Part shown: positions 54,884 to 62,860 of the stretch, piece after piece | Layout: the number at the start of each line of letters is the position of its first letter | Numbering within the stretch: position 1 is the stretch's first letter | DNA from: Hyphobacterium sp. SN044 | GTDB taxonomy: Bacteria > Pseudomonadota > Alphaproteobacteria > Caulobacterales > Maricaulaceae | Length of the DNA stretch: 64,000 bases | Direction of reading: 5' to 3' | Assembly (NCBI RefSeq): GCF_021864465.1 | Contig: NZ_JAKKUV010000006.1 | Location: forward strand, 62,001 to 126,000 | Made by a program: the position numbers and the translations under genes | Notes under the pieces: generated by a model | Told to the model about the DNA's origin: nothing | Databases searched by the model: none | What the model saw: the letters and a program-made list of their open reading frames with translations, nothing else

Positions 54884-55679
54884 TTAGAGGTAGAGCGGCC
54901 CTGATCCGGCGGCGAGCTGCCGCCACTCGGCCAAGGCGGCCTGCCGGTTTTCCTTGAACCGGTCGCGGGAGTTGAGGTGGCGGTCGAGATTGAAGTGATT
55001 GTGGACGGAAGAGTGGACGGCGGCGAACTTCTGAAGACTTCGCATCTGCCGGAAGCGGAGCAACGCCCGCTCCCGTCGTCGCATTGGCAGATGGCTATTC
55101 TCGGCCTGTTGTTGAGCCAGCGGTCGACCTCCGGGTCGTCTTCAATCCCGAGTTCTTTGAACGTCGCGCGGCAGGACCGAAGACGGTCCGTCATGATCGA
55201 CTTCGGCTGGCCATACCGCTTCACCGCCTTACGCAGAAACTTCAAAGCGGCCTATCGATCCCGACGCTTGGTGACGTAGGTCGCGGGCACTTCACCCTCA
55301 TGATCGACGGCGCGCCAGAGGTAGTGGGTCACGCCGTTGATCTTCACGACTTCGCAGTCGGTGCGCCAAAGGCGCGGAGATCGATCCGGTGGATCGATCT
55401 CGGGCGGAGAAGGCCACGGCCGTGGCCTCGTCTAAAATGCCACTGCCATTGAGGCCAGGCGCGAAGCCGGCTGGCTCGCTTCCTTCGGATCTCTGCGGCG
55501 AGCATGGGCTCAAACCGGTTCCACCAGTCGCGGACCGTCTCGTAGCTCATCGCGATCCCGCACTCGTGGAGAAGGTCCTCCTCATTCCGCAGCGACAGCG
55601 GGAACCGGACATACATCATCACCGCAAGCCGAATGACCTCGGGCGACGTCTTGAAATAGCGAAACGGATTCGTGCTCAT
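54884..55679 (-). pseudogene. IS6-family transposase, frameshifted
   Basis: The N-terminal piece (STNPFRYFKTSPEVIRLAVM, ECGIAMSYETVRDWWNRFEP), a middle piece (VKINGVTHYLWRAVDHEGEV) and C-terminal pieces (KFLRKAVKRYGQPKSIMTD, then RERALLRFRQMRSLQKFA) lie in order but in different frames with at least one in-frame stop (TAG in the codons before AALKFLRK). Together they rebuild a roughly 240-aa DDE transposase. Confidence 0.85.
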
Positions 55680-55703
55680 CCGCTCAGGATTGCGGCCATC
55701 CGG

Positions 55704-55723
55704 CTAACGCCGGGTTTCCTCTG
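55704..55723. repeat. IS6-type right-end repeat, longer copy
   Basis: This is identical over 20 bp to 54745-54764 and abuts the inner edge of the candidate terminal repeat. Confidence 0.7.
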
Positions 55724-55738
55724 ACAGTGTCGACCGCC

Positions 55739-56317
55739 TTATTCCCACTCAGCCCGGTGGAGATCTTCGACCGAATTGATGTTGAGGAAGAGGCTCCGTT
55801 CGGCATCTGGCCATGTCACTTCGACTGCGCCGCAGAAGGCAAGCGCATCGCGAAGGCTTGCCCGACCTCCAGTCGCGAATGCCGTGACCCGGTCAATCGC
55901 CGTGGTCGGCCAGAACGCGCAAACCGGGTGGAGTTGACCGCCACAGACAGCAAAGGCCGGACGCGATCGTCCTGCGGAGCCGTTCACGAGACGATTTGGC
56001 AGATCGACCGGGAGATAGGGCATGTCGCACGGCACTGTGACGATGCCGGACAGAAGTTCCCGGTTCGCCCAAGCGAGGGCCGGGATGACTGCGGCCAATG
56101 GTCCAGGAATGTCGGCTTGATCCAGAATTTCCGGAACGTTCGGATTGGCAACCTGTCCTGTTTCCCGGACGCATATCACGCAGCGGCGCGACGTGGCATC
56201 GATCCTGTCGAGCACATGTTCGATCAGACGTTTGCCTTTGAGCAGTCTTTCAGGCTTGTGCCCGCCGATGCGTTGTCCCTCTCCGCCTGCGAGAATGGCG
56301 ATTCCGCAATCAGTCAT
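55739..56317 (-). CDS. mobA: molybdenum cofactor guanylyltransferase MobA
   Basis: This 192-aa enzyme attaches GMP to molybdopterin to make the MGD cofactor of nitrate reductase. It has AILAGGEGQRIGGHKPERLL (GTP-binding loop with catalytic Lys) and VTVPCDMPYLPVDLP with the metal Asp. The ATG at 56317 overlaps the carbonic anhydrase stop by 8 bp, making mobA the last gene of the nar operon. This placement directly supplies cofactor for NarG. Confidence 0.87.
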   Translation of the reverse strand: MTDCGIAILAGGEGQRIGGHKPERLLKGKRLIEHVLDRIDATSRRCVICVRETGQVANPNVPEILDQADIPGPLAAVIPALAWANRELLSGIVTVPCDMPYLPVDLPNRLVNGSAGRSRPAFAVCGGQLHPVCAFWPTTAIDRVTAFATGGRASLRDALAFCGAVEVTWPDAERSLFLNINSVEDLHRAEWE

Positions 56318-56948
56318 CCGGAAACCAGGGTCGCTTGCTGAGCGCGTCAACGGCCTTCGGGCGATCGACCGAAATTTCGAGATTGCGCAGGAGTCCATCC
56401 CGTATCGAGTAGATCCATCCGTGGATGGAAAGCTTCTGACCGCGGCGCCATGCATCCTTGACGAACGGATTCTTGCCCAGAGATTCGACCTGAGTTCGTA
56501 CATTGTGTTCGCAGGCGACATTGACCCGCGTATCGAAGTCCGAAATCGCCTGCAAATGCGATTCGTGTTCGTGGGCGAGGTCGGCGACCGGCTGGAGCCA
56601 GTGATCGATCAATCCGTATCGCTGTTCCGTCAACGCGGCGCGAACACCTCCGCACCCATAATGCCCGCACACAATGATGTGCCGAACCTTCAGGATGTCG
56701 ATCGAGTACTGCAAGACGGAAAGGAAGTTGATGTCGCGCGGCGGCGCGAGATTGGCAATATTCCTGTGAACGAATAGTTCCCCCGGATCCAGCCCAACGA
56801 TTTCGTTCGCAGGTACCCGGCTGTCGCTGCATCCGATCCAAAGATATTCGGGGGATTGCTGAAGCGAAAGTCTCTGAAAATAGCCCGGATCGATCCGGAC
56901 ACGCGTGGCCGCCCAGGAGAGATTGTTGTCGAGCAGGCGATCGATCAT
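56310..56948 (-). CDS. beta-class carbonic anhydrase
   Basis: This 212-aa zinc enzyme interconverts CO2 and bicarbonate. Zinc ligands C40, H96 and C99 and the Asp-Arg dyad D42/R44 are present in CSDSRV and CGHYGCGG, as in Can/CynT-type enzymes. It starts within the hemerythrin-like stop (ATGA) in the nar operon, where CO2 and pH balance during anaerobic respiration may matter. Confidence 0.92.
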   Translation of the reverse strand: MIDRLLDNNLSWAATRVRIDPGYFQRLSLQQSPEYLWIGCSDSRVPANEIVGLDPGELFVHRNIANLAPPRDINFLSVLQYSIDILKVRHIIVCGHYGCGGVRAALTEQRYGLIDHWLQPVADLAHEHESHLQAISDFDTRVNVACEHNVRTQVESLGKNPFVKDAWRRGQKLSIHGWIYSIRDGLLRNLEISVDRPKAVDALSKRPWFPDD

Positions 56949-57505
56949 TCTTCGGACCCGGTCGTGACGAACCGCCCCCTGCGGGCCGACAGCCGTTTCG
57001 ATAGCGCACCCAGGTCAGAATCCGACAGCCGCAATCTCGCGATCGGCAGAACGACGGCGTTTTCCAGTGCGATATGATTCTTCTGAAGCGCACAGAAGTT
57101 GGCGATAATCGTACCCGCATCAGCCAGACACGCGAGTCCGGTCTGCTTTTCGAGCGCCCGCTCCATCAAGTCCTTGACCTTCGCAGCCGCCGTCTGGTCG
57201 CGCGAATGATCCAGCGAAAGCATACCCAAGACCCGCTCGATCTGGTCCTCCGGCTCGCATCGTCGCCGCAGAAGCGGAAAGAGATCGTCTTCCTCATCGA
57301 TGATGTGAAGCGGGAGGTCGATCTCGAAGAAGTCGATCACTTCCCTGAGGGCCGGTTCGTCGCAGACGACTTCTGTCGAAAGACGCGTCAGACGCGCACA
57401 GATGTCCCTGTGTCGATAGTGTTCGGCGAATAACCAGACCAGCGGCTCGTTCAGCAGATCGAGCGGCATCGGTTCAAGTCCTGCGCGTTTCGCTTTTTCT
57501 GCCAT
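56945..57505 (-). CDS. hemerythrin-like HHE-domain protein
   Basis: This 186-aa four-helix protein has di-iron ligand candidates H29/H32, H67, E71, H100, H144 and E148 (FAEHYRHRD, LHIIDEEDDLFP, LSLDHSRDQ, KNHIALENAVVLP). In nitrate-reducing bacteria such proteins protect against NO or help repair Fe-S centres. ATG 57505 opens the domain correctly; a longer frame from 57667 crosses the upstream gene. It lies in the nar operon, 23 bp after the PPIase stop. Confidence 0.85.
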   Translation of the reverse strand: MAEKAKRAGLEPMPLDLLNEPLVWLFAEHYRHRDICARLTRLSTEVVCDEPALREVIDFFEIDLPLHIIDEEDDLFPLLRRRCEPEDQIERVLGMLSLDHSRDQTAAAKVKDLMERALEKQTGLACLADAGTIIANFCALQKNHIALENAVVLPIARLRLSDSDLGALSKRLSARRGRFVTTGSEE

Positions 57506-57528
57506 TGGAGCCGTCCTTCTGCTTCGGT

Positions 57529-58656
57529 CTAGGCGTTCATGCGATCTCGCAACGAGATAAGAGTGTGGCTCGTCCTGACCGGCGGCAATTGCTGGTTGAC
57601 GATGATCGTCAGGAGCGCAGCAAGCGGCTCCTCCCCGTCGCGGAATTTCGAGAGTACGCGGGTCCACAATTCATCGTCCGCCTGGGCAAGAAAGCGATTG
57701 ATCGCCGTGCGCAACACTTCCTCCGGTGCTGCCGACTCTCTTTCGGCGGCGGCGTGGACGATCGCGCGGGTTGCCTCGTCAAGCGAGGCATATGCCGCAC
57801 TTGCGTTCGATATGACGCTGCCGAGCATGGCGCCGGCCCGGGCTACCGTTCCCCCGTTCAAATCAAGCTTCCCGTCACTATCCAGTTTCAGCTTCAATGA
57901 CTCGGCCGACTGTGCGAGGAGTTGATCGATCAGTTCCAATGCGGCGATCGACCAGGCCTTGGAATCGAGCCGCATGGCGATGTGCGACTTCACGTATTCG
58001 AAAGGCAGGCGTTGTCCGGACTCGCGCTGATCGAGGCGCAGAATGTGCCAGCCGTACCGGCTTCGAACAGGCTGCGCCGTGACCCCTCCCACATCCAGGG
58101 ACATGAGCGCGTCCCACACGGGCGCGACGACATCACCGGGCCCAAGTTGACCGAGCGCGCCGCCCTCGCTCGCCGATGCGCACGCGGAGTGTGCGGCAGC
58201 CAGCCGCGCGAATGCGCCGGGATCACCGGCAAGCTGCGTCACGAGCCCTGCAGCCAGTCCGAGCGCGTCGTCCCAGTCGCCGGGAGCGTCCCCCGATGGA
58301 GACAGCAAGATGTGCGAAGCCTCGACCAGATCGGGCGAATGGAAACCCTCGGGATGCGCATCGTAAACCGCCCGGATTTCATCGGCCGTTGCCGGTTCCG
58401 GATCAAGAGCGCTTGAGAGCGCCTCCCGGATCAGGGCCTCTTCCTGCGTTTCCTCCTGACCATCTGCATTTTTCTGGGGAACAGCTTTCACTCCGTTCCG
58501 CCGCGCAAGGTCCAGCAGGACGGCTCGAACGGCCAGCGCACGGCCGGCCTGCTTTCGGGACTCGGCGAACGACCCAGCCTGATGGTGTTGCATCTCGGCC
58601 GCGAGAAGCGATTCCGGAACTTCAACGCCATGAAAGACGGAGGCGGGGGCAGTCAT
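57529..58656 (-). CDS. parvulin-type peptidyl-prolyl isomerase (NifM/nar-associated type)
   Basis: This 375-aa protein has a helical N-terminal part, a rotamase domain (VEASHILLSPSGD, GGALGQLGPGDVVAPVWDAL, RYGWHILRLDQR) and a long helical C-terminal extension. No signal peptide is seen, so it is cytoplasmic. PPIases of this style occur beside narGHJI and probably help mature the reductase. ATG 58656 follows AGGAGACC and overlaps narI by ATGA. Confidence 0.82.
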   Translation of the reverse strand: MTAPASVFHGVEVPESLLAAEMQHHQAGSFAESRKQAGRALAVRAVLLDLARRNGVKAVPQKNADGQEETQEEALIREALSSALDPEPATADEIRAVYDAHPEGFHSPDLVEASHILLSPSGDAPGDWDDALGLAAGLVTQLAGDPGAFARLAAAHSACASASEGGALGQLGPGDVVAPVWDALMSLDVGGVTAQPVRSRYGWHILRLDQRESGQRLPFEYVKSHIAMRLDSKAWSIAALELIDQLLAQSAESLKLKLDSDGKLDLNGGTVARAGAMLGSVISNASAAYASLDEATRAIVHAAAERESAAPEEVLRTAINRFLAQADDELWTRVLSKFRDGEEPLAALLTIIVNQQLPPVRTSHTLISLRDRMNA

Positions 58657-59423
58657 CGAACGGTCTCCTGTTTCGTACCGTGGTGAGGCTTGCCTGAGCC
58701 TGGCAGACCGCGGCGCGTTCGGACGATCTGCCATCCACGACGGCCGAGAAACCAGACCGGGGCCGAGAGCATGTGCACAAGCCGGGTGAAGGGGAAGATC
58801 AGGAAGATGGTCAGGCCAAGGATCAGGTGCGCCTTGAAGATCCAGTGCACTCCGGCGACATGATCAGCGGCACCCGGCTGGAAGGTGAAGATGCCTTGTG
58901 CCCACGTCATGAATTTCACCATCTCCGAACCGTCGAGATGTTGAGACGACAGGGGAATGGTCGAAAGTCCGAGAACAAGCTGGGTCGTCAGGATGGCCAG
59001 GATCGCCGTATCCCCAAAGCTGGATGTCGCGCGGATACGGGGGTCAAAAAGCCTGCGATGAAGGAGGATCAGCGCTCCAGAGATCGCCATCAGGCCTGCG
59101 ATCCCGCCGGCGACGATTGCGAGCATCTGTTTGGCACCGTGACTGATGCCGAGCGCGTCAAAGATCTGGATTGGCGTCAGAAGCCCGACAAAATGACCCG
59201 CGAAAATCGCCAGTACACCGACGTGGAAAAGAACAGAGCCGATCATCAACTGCTGACGGCGCAGAAGCTGAGATGATCCCGAGCGCCACGTATAGGGTTC
59301 GCGGTCAAATCTCAGAACCGACCCGATCACCAGTACGGCCAAAGCGATGTAGGGGTAGTACCCGAACATGGCCTGGTCGAACCAGCCGGCACTCGCGATT
59401 GTTGTTACATGTTCCTGGGCCAT
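58653..59423 (-). CDS. narI: respiratory nitrate reductase gamma subunit (cytochrome b)
   Basis: This 256-aa membrane subunit has five helices. His pairs in SVLFHVGVLAIFAGHF and in HWIFKAHLILG / RLVHMLSAP provide the two heme b ligands. It receives electrons from quinol and passes them to NarH. Unusually, it is separated from narJ by the outer-membrane protein gene at 59448. GGAGACC precedes the ATG. Confidence 0.93.
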   Translation of the reverse strand: MAQEHVTTIASAGWFDQAMFGYYPYIALAVLVIGSVLRFDREPYTWRSGSSQLLRRQQLMIGSVLFHVGVLAIFAGHFVGLLTPIQIFDALGISHGAKQMLAIVAGGIAGLMAISGALILLHRRLFDPRIRATSSFGDTAILAILTTQLVLGLSTIPLSSQHLDGSEMVKFMTWAQGIFTFQPGAADHVAGVHWIFKAHLILGLTIFLIFPFTRLVHMLSAPVWFLGRRGWQIVRTRRGLPGSGKPHHGTKQETVR

Positions 59424-59447
59424 AAGTGGTCTCCATGAATGAACGGG

Positions 59448-60647
59448 CTAGAAATTCGCTTCGATCGACAGCCAGATTTTTGTCCTGTCGGGAAAGGCAG
59501 GCTGTTCTCCTTCAAACCGCGCTCCCTTGAGCTCGACCGCCAGCCAGTCATTGACCGGAACACGGAAGACGGCGTCGAATTCCCGTCCGAACGACACTGA
59601 CCCGTTGTCCGATTCAAAGTCATGGTAAACGACCGCCCAGTTTGCGGCTGGCGCTCCGGACACGATATTCACTCCCCGGCCGCGCATCCCGAAACTCAAG
59701 TCGCGTAGACCCTGGCCGGGTGTTGTCAGGAACACGTCTGCCCAACCCTGGAACGCATGCAGAGTCGCCAACGGCGTCGAAAAGGCTTGTCCGCCAGAGC
59801 CTTCGAGAACGTCGGCGCCCGCAAAAGCCGTGATGTCACCGCGCGTAAAAGTTGCTCCAACCGACTGGAAGCCGAGTTCCGAAGCCGGGCCACCGCCTCG
59901 ATAAGCGTCTTGCAAGGCGAGTTGCGCGGTTGCACCCAATGTGCCGGCTTCAAATGTCCAGCTCTCTGACCATCGCAACGAATAGGTCTGCGATGACGCA
60001 GCCGGTGCGTTTTCAAAATCAAGCAGCAGGATCGATGCGCTTATTTCACCCGCCGGGGTTTCGGCGCCAATCCGGAATATGTGGGAGTCGCTTTCGAATT
60101 CACCCATGGGCGAGTCGTCACCAAATATCCGGTGAACCCGTCCGACATAGACATAATCCATCGCGATATCGGCCATGCCCGTGTATCCGACACGCACCGC
60201 ATCGAACGTCTGCTCGTTCTGGCGAAAGCCCACATTCCCAACCAGGCGCGCGTCATCGAACACGATGCGTTGACGGCCGAGCGTCAGGTTGGCGGTCTCT
60301 CCTGCCCAAGAGACCTGGAACCGGTTGAGCTCGAATGCTTCGGGATCGGCTACGACCGCCCGTCCGCCAATGGTGTTGACCGTGTCAGAGAAGTCACCGC
60401 CAAGGTGTTCAACCGCCTCAGCTTCCGCAAGGAAGCTCCACCCGCTCAAGAATTGAAGCTGGAAGCCAAAACGGCCACGGAGCGTTACCGCTGTCGTGTT
60501 CTCCAGCCCCGCCTGGTCGACCTGCTCTGCCCGCAGACGCAGGTCGAGAATGGGCTCCATGCGGGTGTCGTCGCCGTACGCCGTGGCGGAACAGGCCAGC
60601 GCGAGACATGCCGCGCCAGACCAACAGGACACCAGGTTGCTGGTCAT
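59448..60647 (-). CDS. outer-membrane beta-barrel (alginate-export-like) protein inside the nar operon
   Basis: This 399-aa predicted outer-membrane porin has a signal peptide (MTSNLVSCWSGAACLALACS, ending ATAYG). Repeated alternating strands follow, with TLRGRFGFQLQFLSGWSFLAEAEA, ELNRFQVSW and LTLGRQRIVFDDARLVGNVG typical of alginate-export/OprD-like barrels, and it ends in F (SIEANF). It overlaps narJ by ATGA and lies 24 bp before narI, so it is expressed with the reductase. It may admit nitrate or release nitrite across the outer membrane. Confidence 0.8.
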   Translation of the reverse strand: MTSNLVSCWSGAACLALACSATAYGDDTRMEPILDLRLRAEQVDQAGLENTTAVTLRGRFGFQLQFLSGWSFLAEAEAVEHLGGDFSDTVNTIGGRAVVADPEAFELNRFQVSWAGETANLTLGRQRIVFDDARLVGNVGFRQNEQTFDAVRVGYTGMADIAMDYVYVGRVHRIFGDDSPMGEFESDSHIFRIGAETPAGEISASILLLDFENAPAASSQTYSLRWSESWTFEAGTLGATAQLALQDAYRGGGPASELGFQSVGATFTRGDITAFAGADVLEGSGGQAFSTPLATLHAFQGWADVFLTTPGQGLRDLSFGMRGRGVNIVSGAPAANWAVVYHDFESDNGSVSFGREFDAVFRVPVNDWLAVELKGARFEGEQPAFPDRTKIWLSIEANF

Positions 60648-61327
60648 TGCCGTGTCCCCTGCATCGTGTTCAGCATGGATTGTGCCTTTGGGCAGCCGTC
60701 ACTGGCCGTTCCGGGACCGAAGGTTACCGCCTCCTCTTCCCAGGCCGCGTCGAGGGCGGCGAGATCGTTGGGGTCATCGTCGTTAATGGCGAGGAGATCG
60801 GCGACGGCCGCACGATCAGCCGGCCGGTCGGATATCGCCAGCAAGGCACCGAAGATTGCCCGATACGGGCTTTGCCTTTTCTTCAGACGCTCGGCGATCG
60901 CTTCAAGGACATGAGCCGCCTCTCCGATCAGCCCGGCTGCTTCAGCGTCCGGAATGATCGAAAGGAATTCGAGAAATACGGGAAGGTAATCTGGCAGGTC
61001 GCTGATATCGAGCTCAAGTCCGCGCGACCGGTAGAGCTCGACGAGACTAACCAGAGCCGGTCCTCTTTCCCGGCTTTCGCCATGCACGTGCTCATACAGA
61101 TGCAGGGAGACACTTCGCGTGCGGTCGAACAGATCGACGTATGCGGCCTGCGCCGAATAGAGATCACTGCCCGCGATATGTACCGCGAGCTTCCGGAGCG
61201 AAGTAACGATCCGTTCCGGCACCAACCCCTCGTCCCGGATCACGTCGACACAAAGACCTGCTTCGGACTGAAGCGGGGCTTCGGGATATGACAGGAGGCG
61301 CGAGAGCGCTCGATAGGTCATGGCCAT
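60644..61327 (-). CDS. narJ: nitrate reductase molybdenum cofactor assembly chaperone
   Basis: This 227-aa NarJ/TorD-family chaperone inserts the molybdenum cofactor into NarG. It shows YRALSRLLSYPEAPLQ, YVDLFDRTRSVSLHLYEHVHGE and LPDYLPVFLEFLS, all conserved. It starts 3 bp after the narH stop. Confidence 0.93.
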   Translation of the reverse strand: MAMTYRALSRLLSYPEAPLQSEAGLCVDVIRDEGLVPERIVTSLRKLAVHIAGSDLYSAQAAYVDLFDRTRSVSLHLYEHVHGESRERGPALVSLVELYRSRGLELDISDLPDYLPVFLEFLSIIPDAEAAGLIGEAAHVLEAIAERLKKRQSPYRAIFGALLAISDRPADRAAVADLLAINDDDPNDLAALDAAWEEEAVTFGPGTASDGCPKAQSMLNTMQGTRQ

Positions 61328-61330
61328 CGG

Positions 61331-62860
61331 TCACATCTCCATCGGCGTCTTTGTTTTGGCCCGCGGGCGCTTGTCCTTGCCAAAGAGGCCAAGCTCGGTA
61401 CGGCCGCCGGAGCAGTCGTTGCCAAAGGTGAAGCCGCAATCGCCACGAAGATCGTAGGCGTCCTCGCTCGTCTCGCGGTGGGTCGTGGGAATGACGAAAC
61501 GGTCCTCGTAATTGGCGATCGCCATGTAGCGATACATTTCGTCGATCTGCTGTGCGGTCATTCCAACGCGCGCTGCGGTGGGATGATCGATTACCCCCTC
61601 AACGCTTTTCGCGCGCATGTATTTGCGCATCGCCATCATGCGTTCCAGTGCGGCTACAACAGGCTCTTCCTTTCCAGCAGTCAGGAGATTGGCGAGGTAC
61701 CGAACCGGAATCCGCATCGATGCCACATCAGGCATGTCCCCATCGGATTCCAGTGCGCCGGCGGCTGCGGCCGACTGAATGGGGGAGAGCGGCGGGACGT
61801 ACCAAACCATCGGAAGGGTTCGGTATTCCGGGTGAAGCGGAAAGGCGACTTTCCACTCCATAGCCATCTTGTAGACCGGGCTTTGCTGCGCAGCCGTAAT
61901 CCAGGCCTCCGGCACTCCGTCGGCGCGCGCCTGGGCGATAACTTCCGGGTCGTTGGGATCAAGAAAGACGTCGAGTTGCGCCTGGTAGAGATCCTGCTCG
62001 TCGGGGGTCGAAGCAGCAGCTTCGATCCGGTCGGCATCATAGAGCAGCACGCCGAGATACCGGATCCGTCCGACACAGGTTTCAGAACAGACTGTCGGCT
62101 GACCGACTTCCATTCGGGGATAGCAGAACGTGCACTTCTCGGACTTTCCGCTCTCCCAATTGTAATAGACCTTCTTGTAGGGGCAGGCCGACACGCACAT
62201 CCGCCAGCCGCGGCACTTGTCCTGGTCAATCAGGACGATGCCATCCTCTTCGCGCTTGTAGATCGCGCCAGACGGGCAGGCAGCCACGCAGGTCGGGTTG
62301 AGGCAGTGCTCGCACAGGCGCGGCAGATACATCATGAAGGTCTGTTCGAATGCGCCATAGATCGCCTTTTCGACACCTTCGAAATTGTAGTCAGCGCTGC
62401 GCTTTTCGAATTCTCCGCCGAGGATTTCCTCCCAGTTGGGACCCCATTCGATCTTTTCCATGCGTTCGCCGGTGATCTTCGAACGGGGCCGCGCCGTCGG
62501 GAAAGCCGTCATCTCGGGGGCGGTCTGAAGATGCGCGTAGTCGAAGTCGAACGGCTCATAATAGTCGTCTATTTCAGGCAGATCCGGGTTCGCGAAAATC
62601 TTCGAAAGAATGCGCCATTTGGCGCCCATCCTGGGTTCGATTCTTCCATTCTTTTTACGACGCCAACCGCCATTCCAGCGCTTCTGATTTTCCCAGTCCT
62701 TGGGGAATCCGACACCAGGCTTGGTTTCAACATTGTTGAACCAAGCGTATTCAACGCCCTCGCGGCTAGTCCAGACGTTCTTGCAAGTGACCGAGCAAGT
62801 GTGACAGCCGATACACTTGTCGAGATTTAGAACCATTCCGATTTGTGCACGGATTTTCAT
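61331..62860 (-). CDS. narH: respiratory nitrate reductase beta subunit (Fe-S)
   Basis: This 509-aa electron-transfer subunit carries four Fe-S clusters. The first motif is C16/C19/C22/C26 (CIGCHTCSVTCKNVW); others are CEHCLNPTCVAACP, CRGWRMCVSACPYK (the 3Fe-4S position with Trp) and CTFCYPRME with CSETCVGR. It overlaps narG by ATGA. Confidence 0.95.
   Translation of the reverse strand: MKIRAQIGMVLNLDKCIGCHTCSVTCKNVWTSREGVEYAWFNNVETKPGVGFPKDWENQKRWNGGWRRKKNGRIEPRMGAKWRILSKIFANPDLPEIDDYYEPFDFDYAHLQTAPEMTAFPTARPRSKITGERMEKIEWGPNWEEILGGEFEKRSADYNFEGVEKAIYGAFEQTFMMYLPRLCEHCLNPTCVAACPSGAIYKREEDGIVLIDQDKCRGWRMCVSACPYKKVYYNWESGKSEKCTFCYPRMEVGQPTVCSETCVGRIRYLGVLLYDADRIEAAASTPDEQDLYQAQLDVFLDPNDPEVIAQARADGVPEAWITAAQQSPVYKMAMEWKVAFPLHPEYRTLPMVWYVPPLSPIQSAAAAGALESDGDMPDVASMRIPVRYLANLLTAGKEEPVVAALERMMAMRKYMRAKSVEGVIDHPTAARVGMTAQQIDEMYRYMAIANYEDRFVIPTTHRETSEDAYDLRGDCGFTFGNDCSGGRTELGLFGKDKRPRAKTKTPMEM

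Larger units (their letters stand above)
54853..55731 (-). mobile_element. decayed IS6-family insertion sequence
   Basis: This element of about 880 bp is in the IS6 size range. Its ends share CTGTCAGA in inverted orientation (54856-54863 and complement of 55720-55727). The single transposase gene inside is broken. A truncated second copy adjoins it at 54571-54764 in the same orientation. It sits 8 bp from the mobA stop codon, at the boundary of the nitrate-respiration operon. Confidence 0.7.
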
